DNA from: Ga0077536 sp943370145
GTDB lineage: Bacteria > Pseudomonadota > Gammaproteobacteria > Ga0077536
NCBI GenBank assembly: GCA_943370145.1
Contig: CALRPY020000019.1
Location: 7,209-71,208 of the forward strand
Length of the DNA stretch: 64,000 nt
Reading direction: 5' to 3'
Below are positions 44,215 to 52,239 of this stretch, in pieces. Made by a program: the position numbers and the translations under genes. The number at the start of each line of letters is the position of its first letter. The first letter of the stretch is position 1. The notes under the pieces were generated by a model. The model was not told the DNA's origin and did not search any database. It saw only the letters and a list, made by a program, of their open reading frames with translations.

Positions 44215-45147
44215 TCAGTCGTCGGCTGCGAACCAGGTGGCCACGAGCTGCGCGTGCAGGGCGCCGAGTTCCACCTGCAGTTCGTCGAGGAACTCGTGCA
44301 GGCCAGCGGCCAGCAGCGCGTCGGGATTCGCGCGCGCGAGCTTCTGCAACAGGCGGCGATTGCCCTGCAGCGGCGTGCGGTTGCGCGGCAGCTGGCCCAG
44401 GGCGTGCTCCAGCGCGTCGACGCAGTAGGCAATCGAATGCGGGAAGGCATTGTCGTGCAGCAGGAAGCGCACGACGTCCGGGCCGTTGACCCGCTCCCGC
44501 ACCTGCTGCCGATACATCTGGTAGGCGCTCAGCGACAGCAGCACGTTCATCCACAGGATGTTCTCGTAGGCCGCAAGCTCGGTGCCGACCCTCCGCAGCA
44601 CCGATGCCGCGCCGACATCGACGATGCGCGAGGTCATGTCCATGCGCTCGAGCAGCGTGCCCAGCATGAGGAACTGGAACGGTTCGCGATGGCTCATCGT
44701 GTTCTGCAGCATGCCGGCGAACTGCTGGCTCTTCAGCACGACCTGGTCTAGATAGACCTGGCGGCTCTTGCGGGCCGTGGCGGATTCCGCCGCCTCCTGC
44801 GCCGACCAGAACAGGTCGTTGATCAGCTCCCAGGACTCGGAGGGCAGCACCTCGCGGACCGTGCGCGCGTTCTCCCGCGCCGCGCGCAGCGAGGACACCA
44901 GCGAGCTGCTGTTCACCTCCTCCCCAACCACCCAGCGGATGACGTTGCGCTCGGACACGCTGCTGTAGCGGGAGCGGAAGTCCGCGCCCGCGGCGAGGAT
45001 GTCGAGCAGCGCCTCCCAGATGACATCGGCCGAGCTCGGCATGTCGAGCATCAGGTTGTTGTTGACCGCGATGAGGCGCGCCGTGTTCTCGGCGCGTTCG
45101 ACGTAGCGGCCCAGCCAGTAAAGACGTTCTGCGACCCGTGACAACAT
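44215..45147 (-). CDS. Alpha-E domain protein
   Basis: 310 residues, all helical, starting MLSRVAERLYWLGRYVERAENTA, the characteristic alpha-E opening. Further family segments are FWSAQEAAESAT and LLERMDMTSR. Alpha-E domains accompany circularly permuted ATP-grasp proteins and are thought to aid peptide-bond formation or bind the product. It follows its ATP-grasp partner after 5 bp and converges on the Anbu gene from the other strand. The same domain is fused in the protein encoded at 38631-41087. Confidence 0.93.
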   Translation of the reverse strand: MLSRVAERLYWLGRYVERAENTARLIAVNNNLMLDMPSSADVIWEALLDILAAGADFRSRYSSVSERNVIRWVVGEEVNSSSLVSSLRAARENARTVREVLPSESWELINDLFWSAQEAAESATARKSRQVYLDQVVLKSQQFAGMLQNTMSHREPFQFLMLGTLLERMDMTSRIVDVGAASVLRRVGTELAAYENILWMNVLLSLSAYQMYRQQVRERVNGPDVVRFLLHDNAFPHSIAYCVDALEHALGQLPRNRTPLQGNRRLLQKLARANPDALLAAGLHEFLDELQVELGALHAQLVATWFAADD

Positions 45148-45152
45148 GAATT

Positions 45153-46595
45153 TCAGTCCGCGACTATCCAGGTATCCTTGCTGCCACCACCCTGCGACGA
45201 GTTCACCACCAGCGAACCGCGACGCATCGCGACCCGCGTGAGCCCCCCCGGGGTGACGTACCGGCCGGCGCCCTGCAACGTGAAGGGGCGCAAATCGATG
45301 TGGCAGGGCGCAAGCTCACGGCCGAGTATGGTCGGCGTCGTCGACAGCGACAGCACCGGCTGGGCGACGTAGTTGCGCGGCTGCGCTTCAATCAATTTCG
45401 CGAACTGCTGTCGCGTGGCCCTGCTTGCGGCGGGACCGATCATGATGCCGTAGCCGCCGGATTCGTTCGCGGGCTTGACGACGAGCTTGTCGAGGTTCGC
45501 GAGGACGTGCCGGCGCTGCGCCTCGTCGAAGCAGAGGTAGGTCGGCACGTTCGGCAGGATCGCGTCCTCGCCGAGGTAGTACCTGATCATCGCCGGGACG
45601 TAGGCGTAGACGACCTTGTCGTCCGCGACCCCGGTGCCGGGCGCATTCGCGATCGCCACCTTGCCCTTGCGCCAGGCGCGCATCAGCCCCGCCACGCCGA
45701 GCATCGAATCGGGCCGGAAGGCTTCCGGATCGAGGAAGGCGTCGTCGATGCGGCGGTAGATCACGTCCACCCGCGCGAGGCCCCGGATGGTGCGCATGTA
45801 CACGCAGTCGTCGGCGCCGATCACGAGGTCGCCGCCCTCGACGAGCTCCGCGCCCATCTGCTGCGCGAGGAAGGCGTGCTCGAAGTAGGCGGAGTTGTAG
45901 ATGCCCGGCGTCAGCACGACGATTTCCGGGTCGTCCTTCGCCCGCGGCGACAGCGACGCCAGCGTGTCGAAGAGCTGCGCCGGGTACTCGTCGATGGGTC
46001 CGATGTTGTAACTCTCGAAGAGCTCCGGGAACACGCGCTTCGTGATGCGCCGGTTCTCGAGCATGTAGGACACGCCCGACGGCACGCGCAGGTTGTCCTC
46101 CAGCACGTACATCGTGCCGTCCTTGTCACGCACGAGATCGCTGCCGCAGATGTGCGCCCAGACGCCGTGCTGCGGACGCATGCCGACGCACTGCTCGCGG
46201 AAGTTGCCCGCGTCCATGATCACTTCGCGCGGGATGACGTGGTCGCGGAAGATCCGCTGCTCGTTGTAGATGTCGTCGATGAAATGGTTCAGCGCGGCAA
46301 GCCGCTGCCCGAGCCCGGCCTCGATGCGCGTCCATTCACTCGCGCGCAGGATGCGCGGGATGATGTCATAGGGCCACTGGCGGTCGAGGTTGGAACCCTC
46401 GCTGTAGACCGTGAAGGTGATGCCCATTGCGCGGATGGCCTGCTCGGCCGCCTTCTTGCGATGGAGCAGTTCCTCGCCGCCCAGCCCCTTCAGGTAGCGC
46501 AGGAGCGCGGACGCCCCCGGGCGGGCCCGCCCCGAGGCGGCGACAAGTTCGTCGCAGGCGGTGTCTTCAACGTATCGCGACCAGTCTATTTCCAT
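45153..46595 (-). CDS. Circularly permuted type 2 ATP-grasp ligase
   Basis: 480 residues. The family pattern is continuous: SEGSNLDRQWPYDIIPR near residue 65, HICGSDLVRDKDG near 150, EDNLRVPSG near 165, LVVKPANESGGYGI near 370 and the closing SQGGGSKDTWIV. It should ligate a carboxylate and an amine using ATP, and is predicted to build a peptide tag or short peptide; no product is known. It is encoded immediately upstream of the alpha-E gene. The HpcH/HpaI gene ends 48 bp before it on the same strand, so these may share a transcript. Confidence 0.93.
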   Translation of the reverse strand: MEIDWSRYVEDTACDELVAASGRARPGASALLRYLKGLGGEELLHRKKAAEQAIRAMGITFTVYSEGSNLDRQWPYDIIPRILRASEWTRIEAGLGQRLAALNHFIDDIYNEQRIFRDHVIPREVIMDAGNFREQCVGMRPQHGVWAHICGSDLVRDKDGTMYVLEDNLRVPSGVSYMLENRRITKRVFPELFESYNIGPIDEYPAQLFDTLASLSPRAKDDPEIVVLTPGIYNSAYFEHAFLAQQMGAELVEGGDLVIGADDCVYMRTIRGLARVDVIYRRIDDAFLDPEAFRPDSMLGVAGLMRAWRKGKVAIANAPGTGVADDKVVYAYVPAMIRYYLGEDAILPNVPTYLCFDEAQRRHVLANLDKLVVKPANESGGYGIMIGPAASRATRQQFAKLIEAQPRNYVAQPVLSLSTTPTILGRELAPCHIDLRPFTLQGAGRYVTPGGLTRVAMRRGSLVVNSSQGGGSKDTWIVAD

Positions 46596-46643
46596 GTTGC
46601 CACTGACAGTAAGGGCGGCATCGTGCCCGCGTGATGACGGTGA

Positions 46644-47405
46644 TCAGCGATCGCGCAGTCCGGCAAGTGTTGCCTGCACCTCCCGCGCCTTTGCCCCGAG
46701 CATCATCATGTCGACACCGCATGCGATTAACGAAAACCCTCGCGCCATCCAGCGTCCGACCGCCTCCGGCGATATTCCGAAATAGCCGAGTGCGAGCCCC
46801 CGCGCACGCCCCGCCGCCTCCACGCGCGCAATCGCGTCCACGACTTCCGGGTCGTCGACCTGCCCGGCCTTGCCCATGCTCAGCGACAGGTCGAACGGAC
46901 CGACGAACAGCGCATCCACGCCGGGCGTCGCCGCGATCGCGTCGATGTTCGCGACCGCATCGCGATGCTCGGCCTGCACGATGACCGCGATGTCGTCGTT
47001 CGCGCGCGCGACGTAGTCCGCAATCCCGTAGCCATAGCCCAGCGCCCGCGAGGTGCCGACGCCGCGCGTGCCCTGCGGCGGATACTTGGCGCGCGCCACA
47101 ACGGTGCACGCCTGCTCCGCGGTGTTCACCATCGGTGCGATGATCCCGGCCGCACCGCTGTCCAATGCCTGCTTGATCCAGAACTCGTCGTGCGCCGGTA
47201 CGCGCACGACGCACGGCACATCGCGTGCGGCCATGATCAGCCGCTGCAGGCTGGCCGGCGACAGCGGCGAGTGCTCGCCGTCGATGAACAACCAGTCGAA
47301 GCCGACGCCGGACAACATTTCCACCACTTCCGGTGAATCGATTGCAACGATCAGGCCATTCAGGCGCTCGCCGCGACACAGGCGGCTGCGAAAGCTTTCG
47401 GGCAT
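46644..47405 (-). CDS. HpcH/HpaI aldolase-family protein
   Basis: 253 residues from the ATG at 47405 with AGGAA upstream; the long open frame to 48287 belongs to another gene's region. Class II aldolase features: FIDGEHSP near residue 40, catalytic and substrate Arg in VRVPAHDEF, the metal-ligand Glu in QAEHRD and Asp in FVGPFDLSLSMG. It would cleave a 2-oxo-4-hydroxy acid to pyruvate and an aldehyde. The substrate is not identifiable from context. It lies 29 bp downstream of the SoxYZ-like gene and 48 bp upstream of the ATP-grasp gene, so the minus-strand genes from 48247 to 44215 could form one operon. Confidence 0.9.
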   Translation of the reverse strand: MPESFRSRLCRGERLNGLIVAIDSPEVVEMLSGVGFDWLFIDGEHSPLSPASLQRLIMAARDVPCVVRVPAHDEFWIKQALDSGAAGIIAPMVNTAEQACTVVARAKYPPQGTRGVGTSRALGYGYGIADYVARANDDIAVIVQAEHRDAVANIDAIAATPGVDALFVGPFDLSLSMGKAGQVDDPEVVDAIARVEAAGRARGLALGYFGISPEAVGRWMARGFSLIACGVDMMMLGAKAREVQATLAGLRDR

Positions 47406-47434
47406 GGGGGTTCCTGCTGTTGGGCTTGGGCGTT

Positions 47435-48247
47435 TCAGGTGTCGACCTTGAAGCGATGGCTCCATTCCATGCCCTTCGAGTCGACGACGTCGGCCCGGAA
47501 TTCGCCGGGCTGGTCCGGGCGGAAGAAGAAGCGGAAGCTCGGGTCCTCGCTGATCGAGATGCCGGTCTCGGCGGTCATGATCAGCTGATCGTTGTAGTAG
47601 AGGCGAATCGTCTTCACGTAGTGGGCCGGCCGGATCAGCTGGGTCTTCTGGTCCTTCTGCATGCCCGTGACGTTCGGGTGGCTCAGCATCAGCTGGCCAA
47701 CCAGCGTGTTGTCCGGATTGCGCTTGCCGACAGTGCGGAAGTTCATCGTGCCGATGCGGTCCATGGCCTTCGCGAAATCCGAGCCCAGCGGCGCTGAGCA
47801 TCCGCCCTGGGCCTTCACGAAATTGACCACCATGTGGTGTTCGCCGGTGTTCAGGACGGCAATCGCGCGGACATTGGTGTAGTTGTCGATCCGCAGGCGC
47901 AGCGCGAGGTCCGCGCGGCCCAGCGCCGGCGTCATGTCGAAGGTGCCCGCCAGCGGCTCCGGGTTGTTGTCGACGATCACGTAGATGCGCTGGATGTAGC
48001 GCGCGGGCGTCTGCGGGAAACGGGCCTTGATCGTCAGCGGCGTGAAGGCGGCGTCCTCCGACCTGTAGGGCGTCTTGAGCTCGATGACGGCATCGTCCTC
48101 GACGATGTCCTGGTCCGGGAAATATCGCGGTTTCAGCAGCGACTGCCAGACGTCGACCGGCGACTGGTTGTCGGCGGCGAGCGCCGGCATGGCGCCGGCC
48201 AGGGCGAGGCCCAGCATCACCCACAAGGCGGGAATCCTGATGTTCAT
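47435..48247 (-). CDS. Fused SoxY-SoxZ-like carrier protein, quinoprotein-dehydrogenase-associated type
   Basis: 270 residues from the ATG at 48247 (GGAG upstream), with a signal peptide ending PALAAD near residue 25. The first half (about 30-155) is SoxY-like and ends in QGGCSAP, in place of the GGCGG swinging arm. The second half (about 165-270) is SoxZ-like with RPAHYVKTIRLYYND and FFFRPDQPGEF. Such fused carriers (TIGR04557) are found near PQQ-dependent dehydrogenases, not in thiosulfate oxidation, and their cargo is unknown. No quinoprotein gene is visible in this window. Its neighbour downstream is an aldolase. Confidence 0.87.
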   Translation of the reverse strand: MNIRIPALWVMLGLALAGAMPALAADNQSPVDVWQSLLKPRYFPDQDIVEDDAVIELKTPYRSEDAAFTPLTIKARFPQTPARYIQRIYVIVDNNPEPLAGTFDMTPALGRADLALRLRIDNYTNVRAIAVLNTGEHHMVVNFVKAQGGCSAPLGSDFAKAMDRIGTMNFRTVGKRNPDNTLVGQLMLSHPNVTGMQKDQKTQLIRPAHYVKTIRLYYNDQLIMTAETGISISEDPSFRFFFRPDQPGEFRADVVDSKGMEWSHRFKVDT

Positions 48248-48397
48248 GCGAGCGTGCTCCATCTGGGACTGGGAGGATGCCTGGCACCTGCCGCGTGGCG
48301 ATCGCCCGGCCGGTGCGGCGGGCACCCGTACGCCATTATTCCACCTTCGGCCCCGTTTGTTCGTGCTCGCGCGCATCGGCCATGGCCGACGCGAGGC

Positions 48398-49366
48398 TCA
48401 GTCCGCGCCGGCAAAGTGATCGAAGCCCCGGCGCGCAAAGTCGAGGAGCCGGCCGTCCGTGTCCAGCACGCGGACACCGGCTCCGTCACGGACGCGCCCG
48501 ATACAGCTGAGCAGCGGAATGCCCGCGCCCGCGAGCGCGGCCAGCCGGGGCAGCGCCGACGGCGGCACCGTGAAGCAGAGTTCATAGTCGTCCCCGCCGG
48601 TCAGGGCGTGGCGGAGCGCGGTCGGCGGGTCGCAGGATTCGCGGAGGGCTGCGGAGAGCGGGAGCCGGGCGGCGTCCAGATCGATCGCGCAGCCGCTGCG
48701 GGACGCGAGATGCCCGGCATCGGCAAGCAGGCCGTCCGAGACGTCGACGCAGCTCGAGGCGAGGCCGCGAAGCGCTGCACCGAGCGCAAGGCGCGGGTTC
48801 GGCCGGGTGAACCTGGCCAGAACGTGCTGCACGGCGGCGGATGGCGACGGCGGCGGGGGCCAGGCCGCGAGGCCGGCGGCGGCGTCACCCGGGGTGCCCG
48901 ACACGTAGACGAGGTCGCCGGGTCGGGCGCCCGCGCGGGTCAGTTCACTGCCTGCCGGCAGGCTGCCGATGATCTGGACGGTCACGGTCAACGGCCCGCG
49001 CGTCGTGTCACCACCGACCAGGGCCGTGGCGGCCGGCACCAGAGCGTCCGCGAGGCCGGCGGCGAAACCGCGCACCCAGTCGACATCGGACACCGGCAGC
49101 GTCAGCGCGAGCATCGCCCACAGCGGCGTGGCACCCATCGCGGCGATATCGCTGAGGTTGACGGCTGCGGCGCGGTAGCCGATGTCGGCAGGCGCGAAAT
49201 CGGGCGGGAAGTGGCGCCCGGCGACGAGGGTGTCGGCAACGACTACCAGCGAATGCCCGGTCGGCGGCGCGAGCACCGCGCCGTCGTCACCGATGCCGAG
49301 CAGCACGTCGTCACGCCGACAGCTCGTCGGCGCGATGATGTCGTAGATGAGTTCGAACTCGTTCAC
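48398..49366 (-). CDS. thiL: Thiamine-monophosphate kinase
   Basis: 322 residues. ThiL phosphorylates thiamine monophosphate to the active diphosphate using ATP. It starts MNEFELI, with the magnesium motif GIGDDGAVL (23-31), VNLSDIAAMGA (68-78) and VGGDTTRG (115-122). It is the last gene of the rib-nus series, 36 bp after nusB, and is followed by 150 bp without a gene before the SoxYZ-like gene. Confidence 0.97.
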   Translation of the reverse strand: MNEFELIYDIIAPTSCRRDDVLLGIGDDGAVLAPPTGHSLVVVADTLVAGRHFPPDFAPADIGYRAAAVNLSDIAAMGATPLWAMLALTLPVSDVDWVRGFAAGLADALVPAATALVGGDTTRGPLTVTVQIIGSLPAGSELTRAGARPGDLVYVSGTPGDAAAGLAAWPPPPSPSAAVQHVLARFTRPNPRLALGAALRGLASSCVDVSDGLLADAGHLASRSGCAIDLDAARLPLSAALRESCDPPTALRHALTGGDDYELCFTVPPSALPRLAALAGAGIPLLSCIGRVRDGAGVRVLDTDGRLLDFARRGFDHFAGAD

Positions 49367-49402
49367 GCGCGGCCGGCGTCTCGCGCAGGCGCGCCCGTCG
49401 GG

Positions 49403-49885
49403 CTAGCGCGCGCCAGGCCCCGCATTGATTTCGACCTCGCGCAGCGAGCGCGCCAGTCGATCGAGCACGCCGTTGATGTAACGGTGCGCCTCGTCGGCGC
49501 CGAACATCTTCGACAGCTCGATGCCTTCGTTGACGACGACGCGATACGGAATGTGCAGGCAGTTCTTCAACTCGTAAGCGCCGACCAGCAACACCGAGCG
49601 TTCGACCGGCCCCACCCGCTCCCACGGCCGGTCGAGCAACGGCTCGATGACGGCGCGCAGCTCGGCGATCTGGCGCGGTATGTCGCGGGCGAGCTCGGCG
49701 AAGTACTCGACGTCCACCTTGTCGACTTCGCGCTCGTTGAGGAACTCGGCCAGGATGGTCTCGGGCGTCGCGCCGGCGACCTGCCACTGGTACAGCGCCT
49801 GCACGGCGCAGCGCCGCGCCTTGACCCGGCCGGCGTTACCGGTGTTCGGGCGTGGGCGCGGCTGGCCTGTATCGGTCTCCGCCAC
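49403..49885 (-). CDS. nusB: Transcription antitermination factor NusB
   Basis: 160 residues, all helical, with RRCAVQALYQWQ near residue 25, VERSVLLVGAYEL near 93 and VVVNEGIELSKMFG near 117. NusB with S10 binds boxA of rRNA leaders and suppresses termination. An N-terminal tail of about 20 polar residues precedes the conserved core. It starts 3 bp after ribH ends, so the two are coupled. Confidence 0.97.
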   Translation of the reverse strand: MAETDTGQPRPRPNTGNAGRVKARRCAVQALYQWQVAGATPETILAEFLNEREVDKVDVEYFAELARDIPRQIAELRAVIEPLLDRPWERVGPVERSVLLVGAYELKNCLHIPYRVVVNEGIELSKMFGADEAHRYINGVLDRLARSLREVEINAGPGAR

Positions 49886-49888
49886 GAA

Positions 49889-50356
49889 TCACAGGCCCCG
49901 CAGCAGGGAGATCATTTCGATTGCGGTGACCGCGGCCTCGGCGCCCTTGTTGCCGGCCTTGGTGCCCGCGCGCTCGATTGCCTGTTCGATGGTGTCGACG
50001 GTCAGCACCCCGAAAATCACCGGCACGCCGGTCTCGGACGCCACGCCCGCGAGGCCCCGCGAGCAGGCGCCCGCGACGTGGTCGAAGTGCGGAGTGGAGC
50101 CGCGGATCACGGCGCCGAGCGCGATCACCGCATCGTACTTGCCGCTGGCGGCCATCTTCTTCACGGCAACCGGCATTTCGAAGGCGCCCGGCACGCGCGC
50201 GATCGTGATGCCGCTGTCCTGCACGCCGTGGCGACGCAGCGCGTCGAGGCAGCCGCTTTCAAGGTGGTCGACGATGAAGTGGTTGAACCGGGCGGCGACG
50301 ATGGCGATTCGCGCCGGCGCCGTCAGGACCATGCTGCCTTCTATGGTGGTGATCAT
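49889..50356 (-). CDS. ribH: 6,7-dimethyl-8-ribityllumazine synthase
   Basis: 155 residues. It condenses 5-amino-6-ribitylaminouracil with dihydroxybutanone phosphate to give lumazine. Conserved segments are VAARFNHFIVDHLE, VPGAFEMPVAVKKMA, ALGAVIRGSTPHFDHV (His of the catalytic site) and PVIFGVLT. It lies between the ribB-type gene (14 bp upstream) and nusB (3 bp downstream). Confidence 0.98.
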   Translation of the reverse strand: MITTIEGSMVLTAPARIAIVAARFNHFIVDHLESGCLDALRRHGVQDSGITIARVPGAFEMPVAVKKMAASGKYDAVIALGAVIRGSTPHFDHVAGACSRGLAGVASETGVPVIFGVLTVDTIEQAIERAGTKAGNKGAEAAVTAIEMISLLRGL

Positions 50357-50370
50357 GTGCTTCAGGAACC

Positions 50371-51489
50371 TCAGGTCACGTATTCGACGACTTCGAGACC
50401 GAAACCCGACAGCGCGTGGTAGCGGCGCGGGTTGCTCATCACGCGCATCTTGCGCACGCCGAGATCGGCCAGTATCTGGGCGCCCAGTCCGATCTGGCGC
50501 CAGTCGGCCGGCGCCTTGTGCGACTGCGATTCGGTCGGGGACGCATGGGTGTGGTCAGGGTCGGCGATGCGCAGCACCTGCCGCAGCACCTCGTCGTTGT
50601 CGACCTGGTTGCTGAGCACGACGACGACGCCCTCGCCCGCATCCGCTACCCGGCGCAGCGCGTCGCGCAGCGGCCAGCCGGCATCCTTGCGCACGCTCGC
50701 GGTCAGATCCTCGATGGGATTATAGATGTGCACGCGCACCAGCGTCGGCCGCTCCGGGCTGATGTCGCCACGCACCATCGCGAGGTGCAGGTCCTGGTGT
50801 ATCGAGTCACGGTAGGCAATGAGCCGGAACTCGCCGAACTCGGTCGGCAGCGCGGCCTCGGCCGCCCGTTCGATGGTCTTCTCGTTCTCGATCCGGAAAC
50901 GGATCAGGTCGGCGATGGTGCCGATCTTGAGGCCATGCTGGGCCGCGATCTTCTCGAGGTCGGGGCGCCGCGCCATCGTGCCGTCGTCGTTCAGAATCTC
51001 GACGATGACCGATGCCGGCTCGAGCCCGGCCAGGTGCGCGAGATCGCAACCGGCTTCGGTGTGGCCGGCACGCGTCAACGCCCCGCCGGACTGCGCCATC
51101 AGCGGGAAGATGTGGCCGGGCTGCACGATGTCGGCGGGCTTCGCATCCGGGGCGACGGCGACCTGGATGGTGCGCGCGCGATCCGCCGCGGAAATGCCGG
51201 TGGTCACGCCCTCCGCCGCCTCGATCGACATCGTGAAGTTGGTGCGATGCGTGTAGCGCGTGTCCTGCACCATCAATGGCAGGTTCAGCTGCCGGCAGCG
51301 CGCTTCGGTCAGCGTCAGGCAGATGAGCCCGCGGCCGTGCTTCGCCATGAAGTTCACGTGCTCCGCCGTACAGTGACTCGCGGCGAGGACGAAATCGCCT
51401 TCGTTCTCGCGGTCCTCGTCATCCATGATGATGACCATCTTGCCCGCGCGGATATCCTCGATTATTTCCTCGATTGAGTTGACTTCCAT
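50371..51489 (-). CDS. ribB: 3,4-dihydroxy-2-butanone-4-phosphate synthase with degenerate GTP-cyclohydrolase-II-like domain (RibBX type)
   Basis: 372 residues. The N-terminal domain (about 1-200) is RibB: acidic loop DDEDRENEGD, RAGHTEAGCDLA and the paired Thr/Ile segments. The C-terminal domain (about 205-365) follows the GTP cyclohydrolase II fold (RKMRVMSNPRRY near the end) but lacks the three zinc-binding cysteines; the place of SECLTGD-type residues is GDISPERPTL. This is the RibBX architecture described in Proteobacteria, so it should make dihydroxybutanone phosphate but not open GTP. A functional RibA is therefore expected elsewhere. The start has no strong ribosome site; 62 bp separate it from ribE. 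Confidence 0.93.
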   Translation of the reverse strand: MEVNSIEEIIEDIRAGKMVIIMDDEDRENEGDFVLAASHCTAEHVNFMAKHGRGLICLTLTEARCRQLNLPLMVQDTRYTHRTNFTMSIEAAEGVTTGISAADRARTIQVAVAPDAKPADIVQPGHIFPLMAQSGGALTRAGHTEAGCDLAHLAGLEPASVIVEILNDDGTMARRPDLEKIAAQHGLKIGTIADLIRFRIENEKTIERAAEAALPTEFGEFRLIAYRDSIHQDLHLAMVRGDISPERPTLVRVHIYNPIEDLTASVRKDAGWPLRDALRRVADAGEGVVVVLSNQVDNDEVLRQVLRIADPDHTHASPTESQSHKAPADWRQIGLGAQILADLGVRKMRVMSNPRRYHALSGFGLEVVEYVT

Positions 51490-51551
51490 CGCTGTTCCAG
51501 ACGAATGCAGGTTGATCGTAAGCGTACGGACGCCGCGCGACGCGCGGCGCC

Positions 51552-52208
51552 TCAGGAATGCCCGAGCATTCCAGCCTTGTGCAGGGTCTCGGTGGTGATG
51601 CCGGTGCCGGCAGCCGCATCCGGCGCCAGCAGTCGTTCGAGGTAGCGAGCGACGAGGTCTATCTCGAGGTTCACCCGGCTGCCGCTGCGCAGCTCGCCCA
51701 GGGTGGTACGCTCGAGGGTGTGCGGGATGATCAGCAGCTCGAAATCGGCGCCATTGACGCCGTTGACGGTGAGGCTGACGCCGTCGATGCAGATCGAACC
51801 CTTCGGCGCGATGTAACGGGCGAGTTCAGCCGGCGCGCGCAGCGTGAACTGCACGCAGTTGTCGCGCCCGATGCGGCTGCGCACCTCGCCGATGCCGTCG
51901 ACGTGGCCGCTGACCAGGTGACCGCCGAGGCGATCGGACAGGCGCAGGGCCTTCTCGAGATTCACGCTGTCGCCGACGCGCTTGCCGCCCAGCGTCGTGC
52001 GGGCGAGGGTTTCCGGCGAGACGTCGACCTCGAAACGGCCCGGCGCAATCGCGACGGCGGTCAGGCACGGGCCCGAGCAGGCGATGCTGTCGCCCAGCGC
52101 GACGTCGCTGGTGTCGAGGTCGTGGGCGACGATCGCCATGCGCATCGCGCCACCCTGGGGGGTCAGCGTCTCGATGCGGCCAAGGGTCTGGATGATGCCG
52201 GTGAACAT
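51552..52208 (-). CDS. ribE: Riboflavin synthase, alpha subunit type
   Basis: 218 residues from the ATG at 52208, giving the classic MFTGIIQTLG start. Two lumazine-binding repeats are visible (about 1-95 and 97-200), each with a Gly-rich loop: SIACSGPCLT in the first, SICIDGVSLTVN in the second. The enzyme converts two lumazine molecules to riboflavin and one pyrimidine. Longer open frames extend into ribD and are discarded. Spacing to ribD is 31 bp. Confidence 0.97.
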   Translation of the reverse strand: MFTGIIQTLGRIETLTPQGGAMRMAIVAHDLDTSDVALGDSIACSGPCLTAVAIAPGRFEVDVSPETLARTTLGGKRVGDSVNLEKALRLSDRLGGHLVSGHVDGIGEVRSRIGRDNCVQFTLRAPAELARYIAPKGSICIDGVSLTVNGVNGADFELLIIPHTLERTTLGELRSGSRVNLEIDLVARYLERLLAPDAAAGTGITTETLHKAGMLGHS

Positions 52209-52239
52209 CAGGGCAATATCGAGGAAGCGGTGACGACCG

